DNA of 57,648 bases from an uncultured Collinsella sp. (GCA_958403395.1 CATXXF010000008.1:1-57648); one strand, 5' to 3'. Positions 36,293 to 45,488 are shown, numbered from the stretch's first letter. Translations and numbers: made by a program. The notes: a model not told the origin generated them from the sequence alone.

Positions 36293-39200
36293 TTACGCCT
36301 CCTTCTTGGTCGAAGCAACAGAGCCGACAGCGCCGCCCGCGGCATCGAAGCGAGCGACATCCGCGGCACTCGCGCGACCGGTCACAATGTCAAACGCCAG
36401 CTCCTCTGCCTGCGCATGCGTCTTGCCCACAGCCTCGGCCACAGCGACAATCGCCAGCACGCGCTCGTACTCGGTCGGAATGACCTTCACAAAGTGCTTA
36501 CTCATCGTCTCAAAGCTGTAGAGCAGCTTAATGCCGCGCGGGCTCTGCGTCGCGTCCACGTGCTCCTGGATGAGCTCGCGAATCTGCGCCAGTTCGTCGG
36601 CCGTCGGGGCCTTGAGCTCCACGCTCTCGTGGTTCACACGGGCATCGAGCGTACCGTACTGGTCAAAGACATAAGCCACACCACCCGTCATACCTGCGGC
36701 GAAGTTCTGCCCGACCTCGCCCAGGATGAGCGCCAGACCACCCGTCATGTACTCGCAGCCATGGTTGCCGCAGCCCTCGACCACCACGGTGGCACCGGAG
36801 TTGCGAACGCCAAAGCGCTGGCCGGCCAGACCGTTAATGAAGCCGCGGCCGCTCGTGGCACCAAAGAACGCAACGTTGCCCACGATGATGTTCTCGTCGA
36901 ACTTGTAGGTCGCATGCGGGTTGGGGCGCACCGACACCTCGCCGCCCGAAAGACCCTTGCCAAAGTAATCGTTGGCGTCGCCGCACACGTTGAGCGTAAT
37001 GCCGCGCGGCAGAAAGGCGCCAAAGCTCTGACCGGCCGAACCATCGCAATCGATGGTGATGGAACCGGCGGGCAGGCCCTCGGGATGCGCCTTGGTCACC
37101 GCGTTGCCCAGGATGGTGCCCACGCAGCGGTTGACGTTGGCGATATCGGCGCGGAAGCGAATCGGGCGCAGGTGCGCACGGGCATCGGCCGTATAGGGCA
37201 CAAACAACGTGAAGTCGAGCGTCTTGTCGAGCTCGCTGTCGGCAGCCATCTGGGGCAGGAAGTGACGACCGTCGGCGCCCGGAATGTGAGCACCGAACTC
37301 GCAGGTCGCGCTCGCCAGAACGGGCGACAAATCGAGCAGGTTGGCCTTGCGGTTGCCCGGGACCTCGATCTGGCGTAAGCACTCGGGATGGCCGACCATA
37401 TCGTCGACGGTACGGAAGCCCAGGCTCGCCATGACCTCGCGCAGCTGCTCGGCAACAAAGAGCATAAAATGCTCGACGTGCTCGGGCTTACCGCGGAAGC
37501 CGTGGCGCAGGCGGCAGTTTTGCGTCGCGATGCCGGCCGGGCAGGTATCCTGCTGGCAGTCGCGCTGCATGAGGCAGCCCATGGAGATGAGCGGCATGGT
37601 CGCAAAGCCAAACTCCTCGGCACCCAGCAGACAGGCGACGGCAACGTCGGTGCCGTCCATGAGCTTGCCGTCGGCCTCGAGCACCACGCGGGAGCGCAGG
37701 CCATTTTGCAGTAACGTCTGCTGAGCCTCGGCAAGGCCAAGCTCCAGCGGCAGGCCGGCGTGCCAAATGGAATCGCGCGCCGCGGCACCCGAGCCGCCGT
37801 TATGGCCGCTGATCAAAATCTTGTCGGCGGCACCCTTGGCCACACCGGTAGCAATGGTGCCGACGCCGGCCTCGCTGACCAGCTTGACCGACACGCGCGC
37901 ACCGGGGTTGGCGTTCTTAAGGTCGAAGATAAGCTCCGCCAGGTCCTCGATGGAGTAGATGTCGTGGTGCGGCGGAGGCGAGATCAGGCCGATGCCGGGC
38001 GTGGACTGACGGACCTCGGCGATCCAGGGGTAGACCTTCTTGCCGGGCAGGTGGCCACCCTCGCCGGGCTTGGCGCCCTGAGCCATCTTGATCTGAATCT
38101 CGAAGGCGCTGCACAGATAGCGGCTCGTCACGCCAAAGCGCGCGCTCGCCACCTGTTTGATGGCGGAGTTCTTGGAGTCGCCGTTAGCCAGCGGGGTCTC
38201 GCGACGCGGATCCTCGCCGCCCTCGCCGGAGTTGGAACGGCCGTGCAGGCGGTTCATGGCGATGGCCATGCACTCGTGCGCCTCTTTGCTGATGGAGCCG
38301 TACGACATGGCGCCGGTGTTAAAGCGGCGGACGATGTTGAGCGCGGGCTCCACCTCGTCGAGTGCCACCGGCGTGCGGCCGCTGGCATCAAAGTCGAGCA
38401 AGTCGCGCAGGCGCACGGCACGGCCGGTGCGGTGCAGGCGGGCGCTGTACTCCTTAAAGGTGTCGTAGCTGTCCTCACGGCAGGCGGTCTGCAGCAGGTA
38501 GACAGTCTGCGGATCGATGAGGTGATCCTCGCCGCCGAGTGGGCGCCACTTGGTCAGACCCAGCGTGGGCAGCTGATCGGGAGCCGGGCTCCTAAGGATA
38601 GCGAGCGCGGCGTCGTAGCGCTCGTTTTGCTCGCGCTCGACGTCCTCGACACCCATACCGCCCACACGGCTCACCGTGCCGGCGAAGTACGCGCTGACGA
38701 ACTCGGGCGTAAAGCCCACGGCCTCGAAGATCTGTGCCGAATGGTAGCTCTGCACCGTGGAGATGCCCATCTTGGACATGATGGAGACGATGCCGGCGGT
38801 CGCAGCCTTGTTGTAGTTGGCGATACCCTGCTCGGCCGTCACGTCCAGGTCGCCGTGTGCCGCCAGATCGCGGATGCACGCATGTGCGTTGTACGGATAG
38901 ATGCCGCTCGCGGAGTAGCCCACCAGTGCCGCAAAGTCGTGCGGGGACACGGCATCGCCGCACTCCACCACGATGTCAGCAAAGGTACGCACGCCGGCGC
39001 GGATCAGGTGGTTGTGCACGCAGCCCACAGCGAGCAGCGACGGCACGGGCACCTCGCCCGCAGCGGCACGATCGCTCAGCACCACGATGTTCACGCCGTC
39101 GCGGACCGCAGCCTCAACGTCCTCGGCAAGCTGCTTAAGCGCAGCCTGCAGCGCGCCCTCGCCGGCGTCGCGGCGGTAGACGGCACGGAAGCGACGGGTC

Positions 39201-40969
39201 TTAAAGCCCACGCGGTCGATGGCGCAGATACGCTCGAACTCCTCCTCGTTGAGCAACGGGCGCTCCAAGCGTACCAGCTGACAGGCCGTGCGGGAATCCT
39301 CGAGTAGGTTGCCGTGGTTGCCCAGGTAGAGCGTGGTCGAAGTGACCATATGCTCGCGAAGGGCGTCGATCGGCGGGTTCGTGACCTGGGCGAACAGCTG
39401 ATAGAAGTAGTCGAAGAACGAACGCGTCTTCTTGGACAGACAGGCCAGCGGCGCATCGATGCCCATTGAGGCGAGCGGGGCCTTGCCCTGCTGGGCCATG
39501 GGACGCACGACCTCGTCGACGTCATCCCAGTGATAGCCGAGCTTGGCCATACGCACGGCGGTAGGCACCTCGTCGTCCTCGGCGGGTGTTGCCGCAACGG
39601 GCCCATCGAGCGCGTCGACGGTCAGCGTCTCCTCGGCAATCCAGTCGCGGTAGGGTTTTTCCTTGGCATAGCGGGCGCGCAGCTCATCGTTGTAGATCAC
39701 GCGGCCGCGGGCAAAGTCAACCTCGAGCATCTGGCCCGGTCCCAGACAGCCGCTCGTCAGGATGTTCTCGGGGCTCACCTCGATGGTGCCCACCTCGCTT
39801 GCCAACATAAAGCGACCGTCGCGCGTCACATAGTAGCGGGCGGGACGCAGGCCGTTACGGTCGAGGGCGGCACCCAGCGTGCGACCGTCGGTAAAGGCGA
39901 TGGCCGCCGGGCCATCCCACGGCTCCATGAGCATGGACTGGTAGGCATCGTAGGCGCGGCGTTCCTCACTCAGGCTGTCGTTGTGGTCCCACGGCTCGGG
40001 CAGCAGCATGGACGCGGCACGCGTAAGCGGGCGACCGTTCATGACCAGGAACTCAAGCACATTGTCCAGAATCGCGGAGTCGGAACCCTCGCGGTTGATG
40101 ATGGGCATCACGCGCTCAAGATCGTGCTGCAGCACGGGGCTGTACAGGTTGGGCTCGCGGGCGCGAATCCAGTTGACGTTACCCTTGAGGGTGTTGATCT
40201 CGCCGTTATGGATGATAAAACGGTTGGGGTGCGCACGCTCCCAGCTGGGCGTGGTGTTGGTGGAGTAGCGCGAGTGGACGAGCGCCACGGCTGTTTTGAC
40301 GGCGGCGTCGTTGAGGTCGATGAAGAAGCGACGCATCTGCGTGGCGACCAGCATGCCCTTGTACACGATGGTGCGCGAGCTCATGGAGCACACGTAAAAG
40401 ATCTTGTCGCGCAGGGCGAACTCGGCGTCGGCCTTCTTCTCGATGGTGCGGCGGCACACGTACAGGCGGCGCTCGAAGGCGTCACCCGCCGGCGTGTCGT
40501 CCGGACGACCCAGGAAGGCCTGCAAGATGGTGGGCATGCAGGCGCGGGCCGTCTCGCCCAGGTCGTGCGGGTCGACGGGCACCTCACGCCAAAAGAGCAG
40601 CGGCACGCCGGCCTCGGCGCAGCCCTCCTCAAACACGCGACGGGCATCCTCTACGCCCTTGTCGTCCTGCGGGAAGAACAGCATGGCCACGCCATAGTCG
40701 CCCTCTGCCGGCAGAATCTGGCCGCACTTTTGGGCCTCTTTACGGAAAAAGTGATGCGGAACCTGGAACAGAATGCCAGCGTCGTCGCCGGTGTTCTTCT
40801 CGAGTCCTGTGCCGCCGCGGTGCTCCAAGTTGACCAGAATGGACAGCGCATCGTCCAGAATCTGGTGATGGCGCTCACCGTTGATATCGGCAAGCGCGCC
40901 GATGCCACATGCATCGTGATCGAATTCGGGGCGATAAAGGCCCTGCTGCTGAGCGGAATCTGCCTGCAT
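36293..40969 (-). CDS. gltB: Glutamate synthase large subunit
   Basis: Protein of 1558 aa. It has the four expected parts: class II glutamine amidotransferase (catalytic Cys in DHDACGIG, residue about 21, so a propeptide of about 20 residues must be cleaved), central domain (about 480-770), FMN/synthase barrel (about 830-1190; GVAKGAADKILISGHNGGSGA) and the GXGXG beta-helix (about 1260-1480). The 3Fe-4S cysteines are visible in CLMQRDCQQDTCPAG. It makes glutamate from glutamine and 2-oxoglutarate. ATG 40969 has GGAGG 6 nt upstream. Confidence 0.97.
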   Translation of the reverse strand: MQADSAQQQGLYRPEFDHDACGIGALADINGERHHQILDDALSILVNLEHRGGTGLEKNTGDDAGILFQVPHHFFRKEAQKCGQILPAEGDYGVAMLFFPQDDKGVEDARRVFEEGCAEAGVPLLFWREVPVDPHDLGETARACMPTILQAFLGRPDDTPAGDAFERRLYVCRRTIEKKADAEFALRDKIFYVCSMSSRTIVYKGMLVATQMRRFFIDLNDAAVKTAVALVHSRYSTNTTPSWERAHPNRFIIHNGEINTLKGNVNWIRAREPNLYSPVLQHDLERVMPIINREGSDSAILDNVLEFLVMNGRPLTRAASMLLPEPWDHNDSLSEERRAYDAYQSMLMEPWDGPAAIAFTDGRTLGAALDRNGLRPARYYVTRDGRFMLASEVGTIEVSPENILTSGCLGPGQMLEVDFARGRVIYNDELRARYAKEKPYRDWIAEETLTVDALDGPVAATPAEDDEVPTAVRMAKLGYHWDDVDEVVRPMAQQGKAPLASMGIDAPLACLSKKTRSFFDYFYQLFAQVTNPPIDALREHMVTSTTLYLGNHGNLLEDSRTACQLVRLERPLLNEEEFERICAIDRVGFKTRRFRAVYRRDAGEGALQAALKQLAEDVEAAVRDGVNIVVLSDRAAAGEVPVPSLLAVGCVHNHLIRAGVRTFADIVVECGDAVSPHDFAALVGYSASGIYPYNAHACIRDLAAHGDLDVTAEQGIANYNKAATAGIVSIMSKMGISTVQSYHSAQIFEAVGFTPEFVSAYFAGTVSRVGGMGVEDVEREQNERYDAALAILRSPAPDQLPTLGLTKWRPLGGEDHLIDPQTVYLLQTACREDSYDTFKEYSARLHRTGRAVRLRDLLDFDASGRTPVALDEVEPALNIVRRFNTGAMSYGSISKEAHECMAIAMNRLHGRSNSGEGGEDPRRETPLANGDSKNSAIKQVASARFGVTSRYLCSAFEIQIKMAQGAKPGEGGHLPGKKVYPWIAEVRQSTPGIGLISPPPHHDIYSIEDLAELIFDLKNANPGARVSVKLVSEAGVGTIATGVAKGAADKILISGHNGGSGAAARDSIWHAGLPLELGLAEAQQTLLQNGLRSRVVLEADGKLMDGTDVAVACLLGAEEFGFATMPLISMGCLMQRDCQQDTCPAGIATQNCRLRHGFRGKPEHVEHFMLFVAEQLREVMASLGFRTVDDMVGHPECLRQIEVPGNRKANLLDLSPVLASATCEFGAHIPGADGRHFLPQMAADSELDKTLDFTLFVPYTADARAHLRPIRFRADIANVNRCVGTILGNAVTKAHPEGLPAGSITIDCDGSAGQSFGAFLPRGITLNVCGDANDYFGKGLSGGEVSVRPNPHATYKFDENIIVGNVAFFGATSGRGFINGLAGQRFGVRNSGATVVVEGCGNHGCEYMTGGLALILGEVGQNFAAGMTGGVAYVFDQYGTLDARVNHESVELKAPTADELAQIRELIQEHVDATQSPRGIKLLYSFETMSKHFVKVIPTEYERVLAIVAVAEAVGKTHAQAEELAFDIVTGRASAADVARFDAAGGAVGSVASTKKEA

Positions 40970-40995
40970 CGCGATCCTCCCCTAGATATTTAGAC

Positions 40996-41007
40996 AGTCA
41001 GTTGACT
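40996..41007 (-). promoter_or_regulatory. Small palindrome upstream of gltB
   Basis: AGTCA (40996-41000) and TGACT (41003-41007) form a short dyad 27 bp before the gltB start codon. It could be an operator for nitrogen control, but the evidence is one short repeat. Confidence 0.25.
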
Positions 41008-41069
41008 AGGCATACTAGGAGCATAGCCAGCCCGTTGTGTTTCCCGCCCGTTTCGAAACAATCGCGTAA

Positions 41070-41168
41070 CGCGCGCCCTACGAGTGGGTGCCGCAGGTGG
41101 AGCACGTGCCCGAGGTGTCGATTGAGCCCATCGACAACGCCACGCTCCGCGTGCCGGGCGGTCTGTAA
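41070..41168 (+). pseudogene. Likely 3-prime remnant of a lost gene
   Basis: One frame reads RAPYEWVPQVEHVPEVSIEP then IDNATLRVPGGL and a TAA stop at 41166-41168. The codons are typical of this genome (GAG, GTG, CTG, CGC), and an in-frame TAA immediately precedes it (41067-41069) with no start codon. It looks like the C-terminal tail of a deleted gene, in the 554-bp gap between gltB and the Nramp gene. The parent family was not recognised. Confidence 0.4.
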
Positions 41169-41184
41169 GCTCACTGCATCTAAC

Positions 41185-41401
41185 ATCTCAATCTGTAACA
41201 GGAGGAGCCGATTTTGGCGCCTAGATGTTACAGATTGAGATTTTCTGCAGGACGGTTTTGGTTTGTCTCAATCTGTAACACGAAGGGTCGGTTTTGGCGG
41301 TCAGCCGTTACAGATCGAGATTTTCCATAGGACCATTTCTTCCTGTCTCGATCTGTAACACCTAGGTCCAATTTCCATCCCTAGTTGTTACAGATCAAGA
41401 C
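41185..41401. repeat. PAL-80 array of three units
   Basis: Units start at 41185, 41265 and 41345, exactly 80 bp apart, with 16-bp arms and 25-base centres. Two outer arms begin or end with AT instead of GT. The array lies between divergent gltB and the Nramp gene, about 60 bp upstream of the latter's likely promoter. Confidence 0.95.
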
Positions 41402-41458
41402 ATTTCGGCAATCCCTTTCCACCGGCCTATCCAAATACAACAATTTTGTTAGTCTTGG

Positions 41459-41487
41459 TTAACTGTTTGGCCTAAAACGGGTATTCT
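41459..41487 (+). promoter_or_regulatory. Likely promoter of the Nramp gene
   Basis: TTAACT (41459-41464) and TATTCT (41482-41487) are spaced by 17 bp, 37 bp before the start codon. GTTAGTCTTGGTTAAC at 41449-41464 is a loose dyad overlapping the -35 and could be a manganese or iron regulator site. Confidence 0.4.
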
Positions 41488-41523
41488 TTGCGGAGTCAAA
41501 CAAGCGGCACGCAGGAGCGCACC

Positions 41524-42780
41524 ATGCTCAACCATCTCAAACATCACTTTGGCTCCCCGCACACCGGTGGCCACGGCGGACTCGACATCGCACGGCATAT
41601 CGGCCCCGGACTGCTCGTGACCGTCGGCTTTATCGACCCGGGCAACTGGGCCTCCAATATGGCCGCGGGCTCGCAGTTTGGCTACGCGCTGCTGTGGATC
41701 GTCACGTTGTCCACGATCATGCTCATCGTGCTGCAGCACAACGCGGCACACCTGGGTATCGCCACGGGCATGTGCCTCGCCGAGGCCACGACGCGCCACC
41801 TGCCCCGCCTCGTCGGGCGTGCGATACTCGGCAGCGCGTATCTAGCCACGGTCGCCACCGCCATGGCCGAAGTCCTGGGTGGTGCGATCGCCCTTCAAAT
41901 GCTCTTTGGGCTGCCCGTGCGTGCGGGCTGCGTCATCGTGGCGGCAGTATCGATGGCGATGCTCATGACAAGCTCCTACAAACGCGCCGAACGCTGGATC
42001 ATCGCCTTCGTGGGCGTGGTGGGACTTTCGTTTTTAGCCGAGCTTGCACTAGTCAAGGCCGACTGGCCGCAAGCCGCCACAAGCTGGATCACACCCAGTA
42101 TGCCCACCGGCTCGGCCGCGATTATCGTAAGTGTCCTAGGCGCGGTCGTTATGCCCCACAACCTCTTCCTGCACTCCGAGGTCATCCAATCCATGCACTT
42201 CGAAGGCCAAGGCGAGCAGGTTATCGAAGAACGTCTGCGCTACGAGCTCTTCGACACGCTCTTTTCGATGGGTGTGGGCTGGGCAATCAACTCGGCCATG
42301 GTCATCCTGGCCGCAACGACCTTCTTTGCGCACGGCATTGTCGTAGACGACCTCGCCGTCGCAGCGGCTACACTCTCCCCCATTCTGGGCTCGGCAAGCT
42401 CGACCATCTTTGCGGTGGCACTGCTGTTTGCGGGCATATCGAGTTGTGTGACGGCGGGCATGGCGGCGGGCACCATCACCGCGGGCATGTTCGACGAGGA
42501 ATACGACATCCACGACCGACATTCCTCGATCGGGGTGGCGGCCTGCTTCGTCGGCGCAGTGGCGGCGTGCCTGGTCGTCCCGAATCCTTTTGAGGGTCTC
42601 ATTTGGAGTCAGGCACTGCTGTCGCTTCAGCTGCCGATTACGGTCTTTGTGCTCATACGGCTCACCAGCTCACGCCGCGTCATGGGTAAATACGCCAACT
42701 CGCGCCCGCTCAACGCGTTGCTCGTAGGGATCGGCGTCATCGTGACGATTCTCGATGTCGTGTTGTTGACAGGGATGTAA
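41524..42780 (+). CDS. mntH: Nramp family Mn(II)/Fe(II) transporter
   Basis: Protein of 418 aa with about 11 membrane helices. The two ion-coordinating motifs are canonical: DPGNWA in helix 1 (about residue 38) and MPHNLFLHSE in helix 6 (about 210). DPGN plus MPH fits proton-coupled uptake of Mn(II) or Fe(II). ATG 41524 has GGAG 6 nt upstream. It stands alone with PAL-80 arrays on both sides (41185-41401 and 42808-43023). Confidence 0.93.
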   Translation: MLNHLKHHFGSPHTGGHGGLDIARHIGPGLLVTVGFIDPGNWASNMAAGSQFGYALLWIVTLSTIMLIVLQHNAAHLGIATGMCLAEATTRHLPRLVGRAILGSAYLATVATAMAEVLGGAIALQMLFGLPVRAGCVIVAAVSMAMLMTSSYKRAERWIIAFVGVVGLSFLAELALVKADWPQAATSWITPSMPTGSAAIIVSVLGAVVMPHNLFLHSEVIQSMHFEGQGEQVIEERLRYELFDTLFSMGVGWAINSAMVILAATTFFAHGIVVDDLAVAAATLSPILGSASSTIFAVALLFAGISSCVTAGMAAGTITAGMFDEEYDIHDRHSSIGVAACFVGAVAACLVVPNPFEGLIWSQALLSLQLPITVFVLIRLTSSRRVMGKYANSRPLNALLVGIGVIVTILDVVLLTGM

Positions 42781-42807
42781 TGGGACGGGGCACCTACCCA
42801 GACAAAC

Positions 42808-43023
42808 GTCTCGATCTGCAACATCTAGATACGCTTTTGATGTCTAGATGTTACAGATCGAGATCATTCCGAGGGATAGCTCCGTTTGTCTCAATCTGTA
42901 ACACGTAGACCCCGTTTCCACTTCTAGATGTTACAGATCGAGACATTTCTTCAGCTCCAACCTTTTGTCTCAATCTGTAACAGGAAGACCCGTTTTGAGC
43001 CGTTAGATGTTACAGATTAAGAC
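42808..43023. repeat. PAL-80 array of three units
   Basis: Units start at 42808, 42888 and 42967 (80 and 79 bp), with 16-bp arms and 25-base centres; linkers are 23 and 22 bases. The first centre has TCTAGA at both ends, and the first left arm reads CTGCAACA instead of CTGTAACA. It lies between convergent genes, in the gap 42781-43168. Confidence 0.95.
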
Positions 43024-43086
43024 AAAAGGTCGGCCGGACTCACGACAGTCATGATCGGCCAACAGCAGCCGTAATCCCTTGGGGAC

Positions 43087-43130
43087 GGAGGAAAAGGGTC
43101 CCGGCCGGAATATCCGACCGAGACCCTTGG
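43087..43130 (-). terminator. Terminator of the rubredoxin gene
   Basis: AGGGTC-CGG-CGGA pairs with TCCG-CCG-GACCCT across the segment 43096-43126, and the minus strand continues TTTTCC. It lies about 40 bp after the rubredoxin stop. Confidence 0.7.
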
Positions 43131-43168
43131 ACAGAGCTATGTGTTGCTGCAAGTCGTGTGTCTACGAG

Positions 43169-43312
43169 CTACTCCTCGACGAGCTCAAACTCATCGGGGC
43201 CGACGCCACAGACCGGGCACACGTAGTCCTCGGGCAGCTCGGGCGTGTCGACCTCAACCTCATAACCGCAAACGGTGCACACGAACTTGTACGTCTTCTT
43301 TTCCTCAGCCAT
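43169..43312 (-). CDS. Rubredoxin-like protein
   Basis: Very small protein of 47 aa starting MAEEKKTYKFVCTVCGYEVE. Two CxxC knuckles, CTVCG (12-15) and CPVCG (32-35), bind one iron, and GPDEFELVEE closes the fold. The spacing (17 residues between knuckles) is that of the short rubredoxin domains at the end of rubrerythrin and of high-molecular-weight rubredoxins, rather than the 29 or so of classical rubredoxin. It carries electrons in anaerobic redox or oxygen defence. GAGGAG lies 6 nt before the start. The gene follows the flavin reductase with an 88-bp gap that holds its own promoter. Confidence 0.88.
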   Translation of the reverse strand: MAEEKKTYKFVCTVCGYEVEVDTPELPEDYVCPVCGVGPDEFELVEE

Positions 43313-43354
43313 GATGTTCTCCTCTCGAACGTGACTGCTGGTGTACTTGCTTAT

Positions 43355-43384
43355 TAGTATATATTCTCAATAATATAATGCAAG
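43355..43384 (-). promoter_or_regulatory. Promoter and AT-rich dyad of the rubredoxin gene
   Basis: On the minus strand TTGCAT and TATACT are spaced by 16 bp. TATATT (43360-43365) and AATATA (43372-43377) form a dyad with a 6-bp centre inside this spacer, resembling PerR/Fur-type boxes. Oxidative or metal control would suit a rubredoxin, but the regulator is unknown. Confidence 0.5.
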
Positions 43385-43400
43385 TAGTTTTACAGCATTT

Positions 43401-43904
43401 CTACCCTTGGTACGAAGAGGCCTTGGGCGGCGTCTTGCCCTTCAGCACCTTGTGGTAGTAGTCATAGGTCAACGGAGTCTCGCCACTCAGACGCTCGGCA
43501 TCTTCGACCTCGCCAATAAAAAGCAGGTGTGTGCCCACGTCAACAGTGTCAATTAAACGGCAGCTAAACAAGGCCGCCGCATGCTCGGGAACATAGGGCA
43601 TGCCCAGAGCCGTCTCGCGGGTCTCGTATTTGGCAAACTTGTCATAATCGCTGCTGGTGCGAAACCCAAAGTTGCCAATGTAGAGCATATCGGCCGTCTG
43701 ATCGATCACGGTCAGCGCAAAGGCCTTGGCAGACGAGATAACGCCAGACGTGACATTTTCCTTATTCACGGCAACCGAGATGCGCGGCGGCGCGGACGTC
43801 ACCTGCACCGCCGTGTTGATGACGCAGCCGGCACGCATCCCGTCGGCCGCGGCACTCACCACATACAGACCGCTCGGCATCGTAAAGAACGCAGTTTTGT
43901 CCAT
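43401..43904 (-). CDS. Flavin reductase-domain protein (flavoredoxin-like)
   Basis: Protein of 167 aa. MPSGLYVVSAAADGMRAGCVINTAVQVTS and ISVAVNKENVTSGVISSAKAFALTVI show the FMN-binding split-barrel of the flavin reductase/flavoredoxin family. It ends YDYYHKVLKGKTPPKASSYQG, the segment that in high-molecular-weight rubredoxin (Hrb) leads into the rubredoxin domain. Here the rubredoxin is a separate gene just downstream. Likely role: moving electrons from NAD(P)H to rubredoxin and an oxygen- or NO-reducing flavodiiron protein. ATG 43904 has AAAGGAG 8 nt upstream. Confidence 0.87.
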   Translation of the reverse strand: MDKTAFFTMPSGLYVVSAAADGMRAGCVINTAVQVTSAPPRISVAVNKENVTSGVISSAKAFALTVIDQTADMLYIGNFGFRTSSDYDKFAKYETRETALGMPYVPEHAAALFSCRLIDTVDVGTHLLFIGEVEDAERLSGETPLTYDYYHKVLKGKTPPKASSYQG

Positions 43905-44030
43905 ATCGATCACTCCTTTAACCCGGCATTGATCCTCATGGATGTATGTACCCACAAAAAAGGCAACGCCCATAACGGACGCCGCCTTTGAGACACATGT
44001 GTCAGAACAGTAAGGGAGATGAGACGCCCG

Positions 44031-44100
44031 CAGTTGCGGTGAAATAGGGACTGAATAGCCCCTCAAACAGGCAAAACAGTCCGTATTCCACCGCAACTTA
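44031..44100. repeat. Palindrome family B, copy 3
   Basis: Left arm AGTTGCGGTGAAATAGGGAC (from 44032) and right arm GTCCGTATTCCACCGCAACT (ending 44098) pair imperfectly around about 23 nt. It begins 11 bp after the smpB stop on the minus strand and could end that transcript. Confidence 0.85.
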
Positions 44101-44110
44101 TACAGAGTGC

Positions 44111-44581
44111 CTAGCGGTTGCGTTCCTTAAGGGCGCGGTCGATCTCGCGTTGGACATCACGCTTGGCCATATCCTCGCGCTTGTCGTAAAGCTTTTTGCC
44201 GCGGCCCAGACCCAACAGCAACTTTACGCGACCATCGGTATTAAAGTAGAGCTCCAACGGCACCAGCGCATAGCCGCGGTTGCGCAGCTTGCCGTCAAGA
44301 AAATCAATCTCCTTGCGATGCAGCAGCAGACGGCGACGGCGATCGGGGTCACGGTTCCACACGCCACCGTGGCTGTAAGGGTGGATATGCAACCCCACCA
44401 GCCAGCACTCGCCGCCGCGAATCAGCGCAAAGGTGTCAGTGATCTGACAGGCGCGCTCGCGAATCGACTTGACCTCGGTACCGGTCAGCTCAATGCCGCA
44501 TTCGAACGTCTCGTCGATAAAGTACTCGTGATGCGCCGAGCGATTCTTGGAAATGAGCTTGCGTTCGCGCTTACTGGGCAT
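44111..44581 (-). CDS. smpB: SsrA-binding protein SmpB
   Basis: Protein of 156 aa. It binds tmRNA and delivers it to stalled ribosomes for trans-translation. It matches along its length: KLISKNRSAHHEYFIDETFECGIELTGTEVKSIR, the HIHPYSHGGVWNRDPDR loop, and a C-terminal basic helix (LGLGRGKKLYDKREDMAKRD) that enters the mRNA channel. ATG 44581 has AAGGAGG 6 nt upstream and overlaps the preceding gene's stop by 11 bp, so translation is coupled. RNase R, which acts with tmRNA, is encoded about 9 kb away; tmRNA itself was not seen. Confidence 0.96.
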   Translation of the reverse strand: MPSKRERKLISKNRSAHHEYFIDETFECGIELTGTEVKSIRERACQITDTFALIRGGECWLVGLHIHPYSHGGVWNRDPDRRRRLLLHRKEIDFLDGKLRNRGYALVPLELYFNTDGRVKLLLGLGRGKKLYDKREDMAKRDVQREIDRALKERNR

Positions 44582-45488
44582 CGCCGGCCTCCTTGACGCC
44601 GTCGGCTCCCTTGTCGTCGCCTGTGCGCTTTGCCTTGCGCTCGGCGTTGAGCTCGGCATCGCTCTCGCGTACCAGCTTAATGATCGCCGCGCAGGCCTCC
44701 TCGCCCACCAAGTCGCGAGCACGTACCGTCAGGCGCGTCGCCTCCTGCTTGTCGCCGTCGCTTGCAGCATCGGTCGCGCACATAATCAGGCAGATGGCAA
44801 TCTCGGCCGAAGGTGAGGTCGGCACGCCTTGCAGGGCCAATTCACCCATCACGTGGTCGTCGCTCTCATCAGCGGCATCCGGATAGGTGGTATGGATCTT
44901 GTTGAGCAGGCGCGTCGTATGCGCATCGTTGGGCGCCAGGCGCAGCGCCAGACGCGCGCAGCCCACGGCAGCCGAAACGTTCTCGGTCTCGGGCTCCAAG
45001 AAGTACTGACCTAGATTGGCGTAAGCGCGGGCGGCGCACTTGCCATCGCTTGCACGCTCCAGCACCGAGAACGAGAGCGATGCCCATTCCTGCTTGTCCT
45101 CGAGTGCACGGAACAGCTCGGCCAAATCCAAGCGATAGTTGCAGTTCATGGGGTCCCAACGCACAGCCTGCATCAGGGCATTACGAGCGCTTACATAATC
45201 CTGCTGGCGAATGTAGGCAAACGCCATGTCAGAGTACAGGCGGTCAAACGGCACCTCGACCTGCACGAGCTCGCGCGGATCCTTCTCCACGCGGCGATAG
45301 GCCAAGCGCTCAAACTTGCTATCGAAGCTAAAGTATTGACGCTTCTCCTCCGTCTTGCACTCAGCATCAATATACTCCTCGGCGAGCTCCACCAGACGCT
45401 CCAGCAGCGGCGTCGCCGTAGCCAGGTCGCCCTGCGCCAGATAGTTCTCGGCATACGTGATGTCTTGCAAGCTGATGGGCAGATCCAT
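44571..45488 (-). CDS. TPR-containing protein
   Basis: Soluble protein of 305 aa made of helical pairs of tetratricopeptide type: LQDITYAENYLAQGDLATATPLLERLVEL, PFDRLYSDMAFAYIRQQDYVSARNALMQAVRWDPMN and AARAYANLGQYFLEPE. TPRs mediate protein contact; no catalytic motif is visible. The tail (about 280-305) is Lys/Asp-rich. ATG 45488 has GAGGAG 5 nt upstream. It overlaps smpB, suggesting a link to translation or ribosome rescue, though this may be only an operon arrangement. Confidence 0.82.
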   Translation of the reverse strand: MDLPISLQDITYAENYLAQGDLATATPLLERLVELAEEYIDAECKTEEKRQYFSFDSKFERLAYRRVEKDPRELVQVEVPFDRLYSDMAFAYIRQQDYVSARNALMQAVRWDPMNCNYRLDLAELFRALEDKQEWASLSFSVLERASDGKCAARAYANLGQYFLEPETENVSAAVGCARLALRLAPNDAHTTRLLNKIHTTYPDAADESDDHVMGELALQGVPTSPSAEIAICLIMCATDAASDGDKQEATRLTVRARDLVGEEACAAIIKLVRESDAELNAERKAKRTGDDKGADGVKEAGDAQ

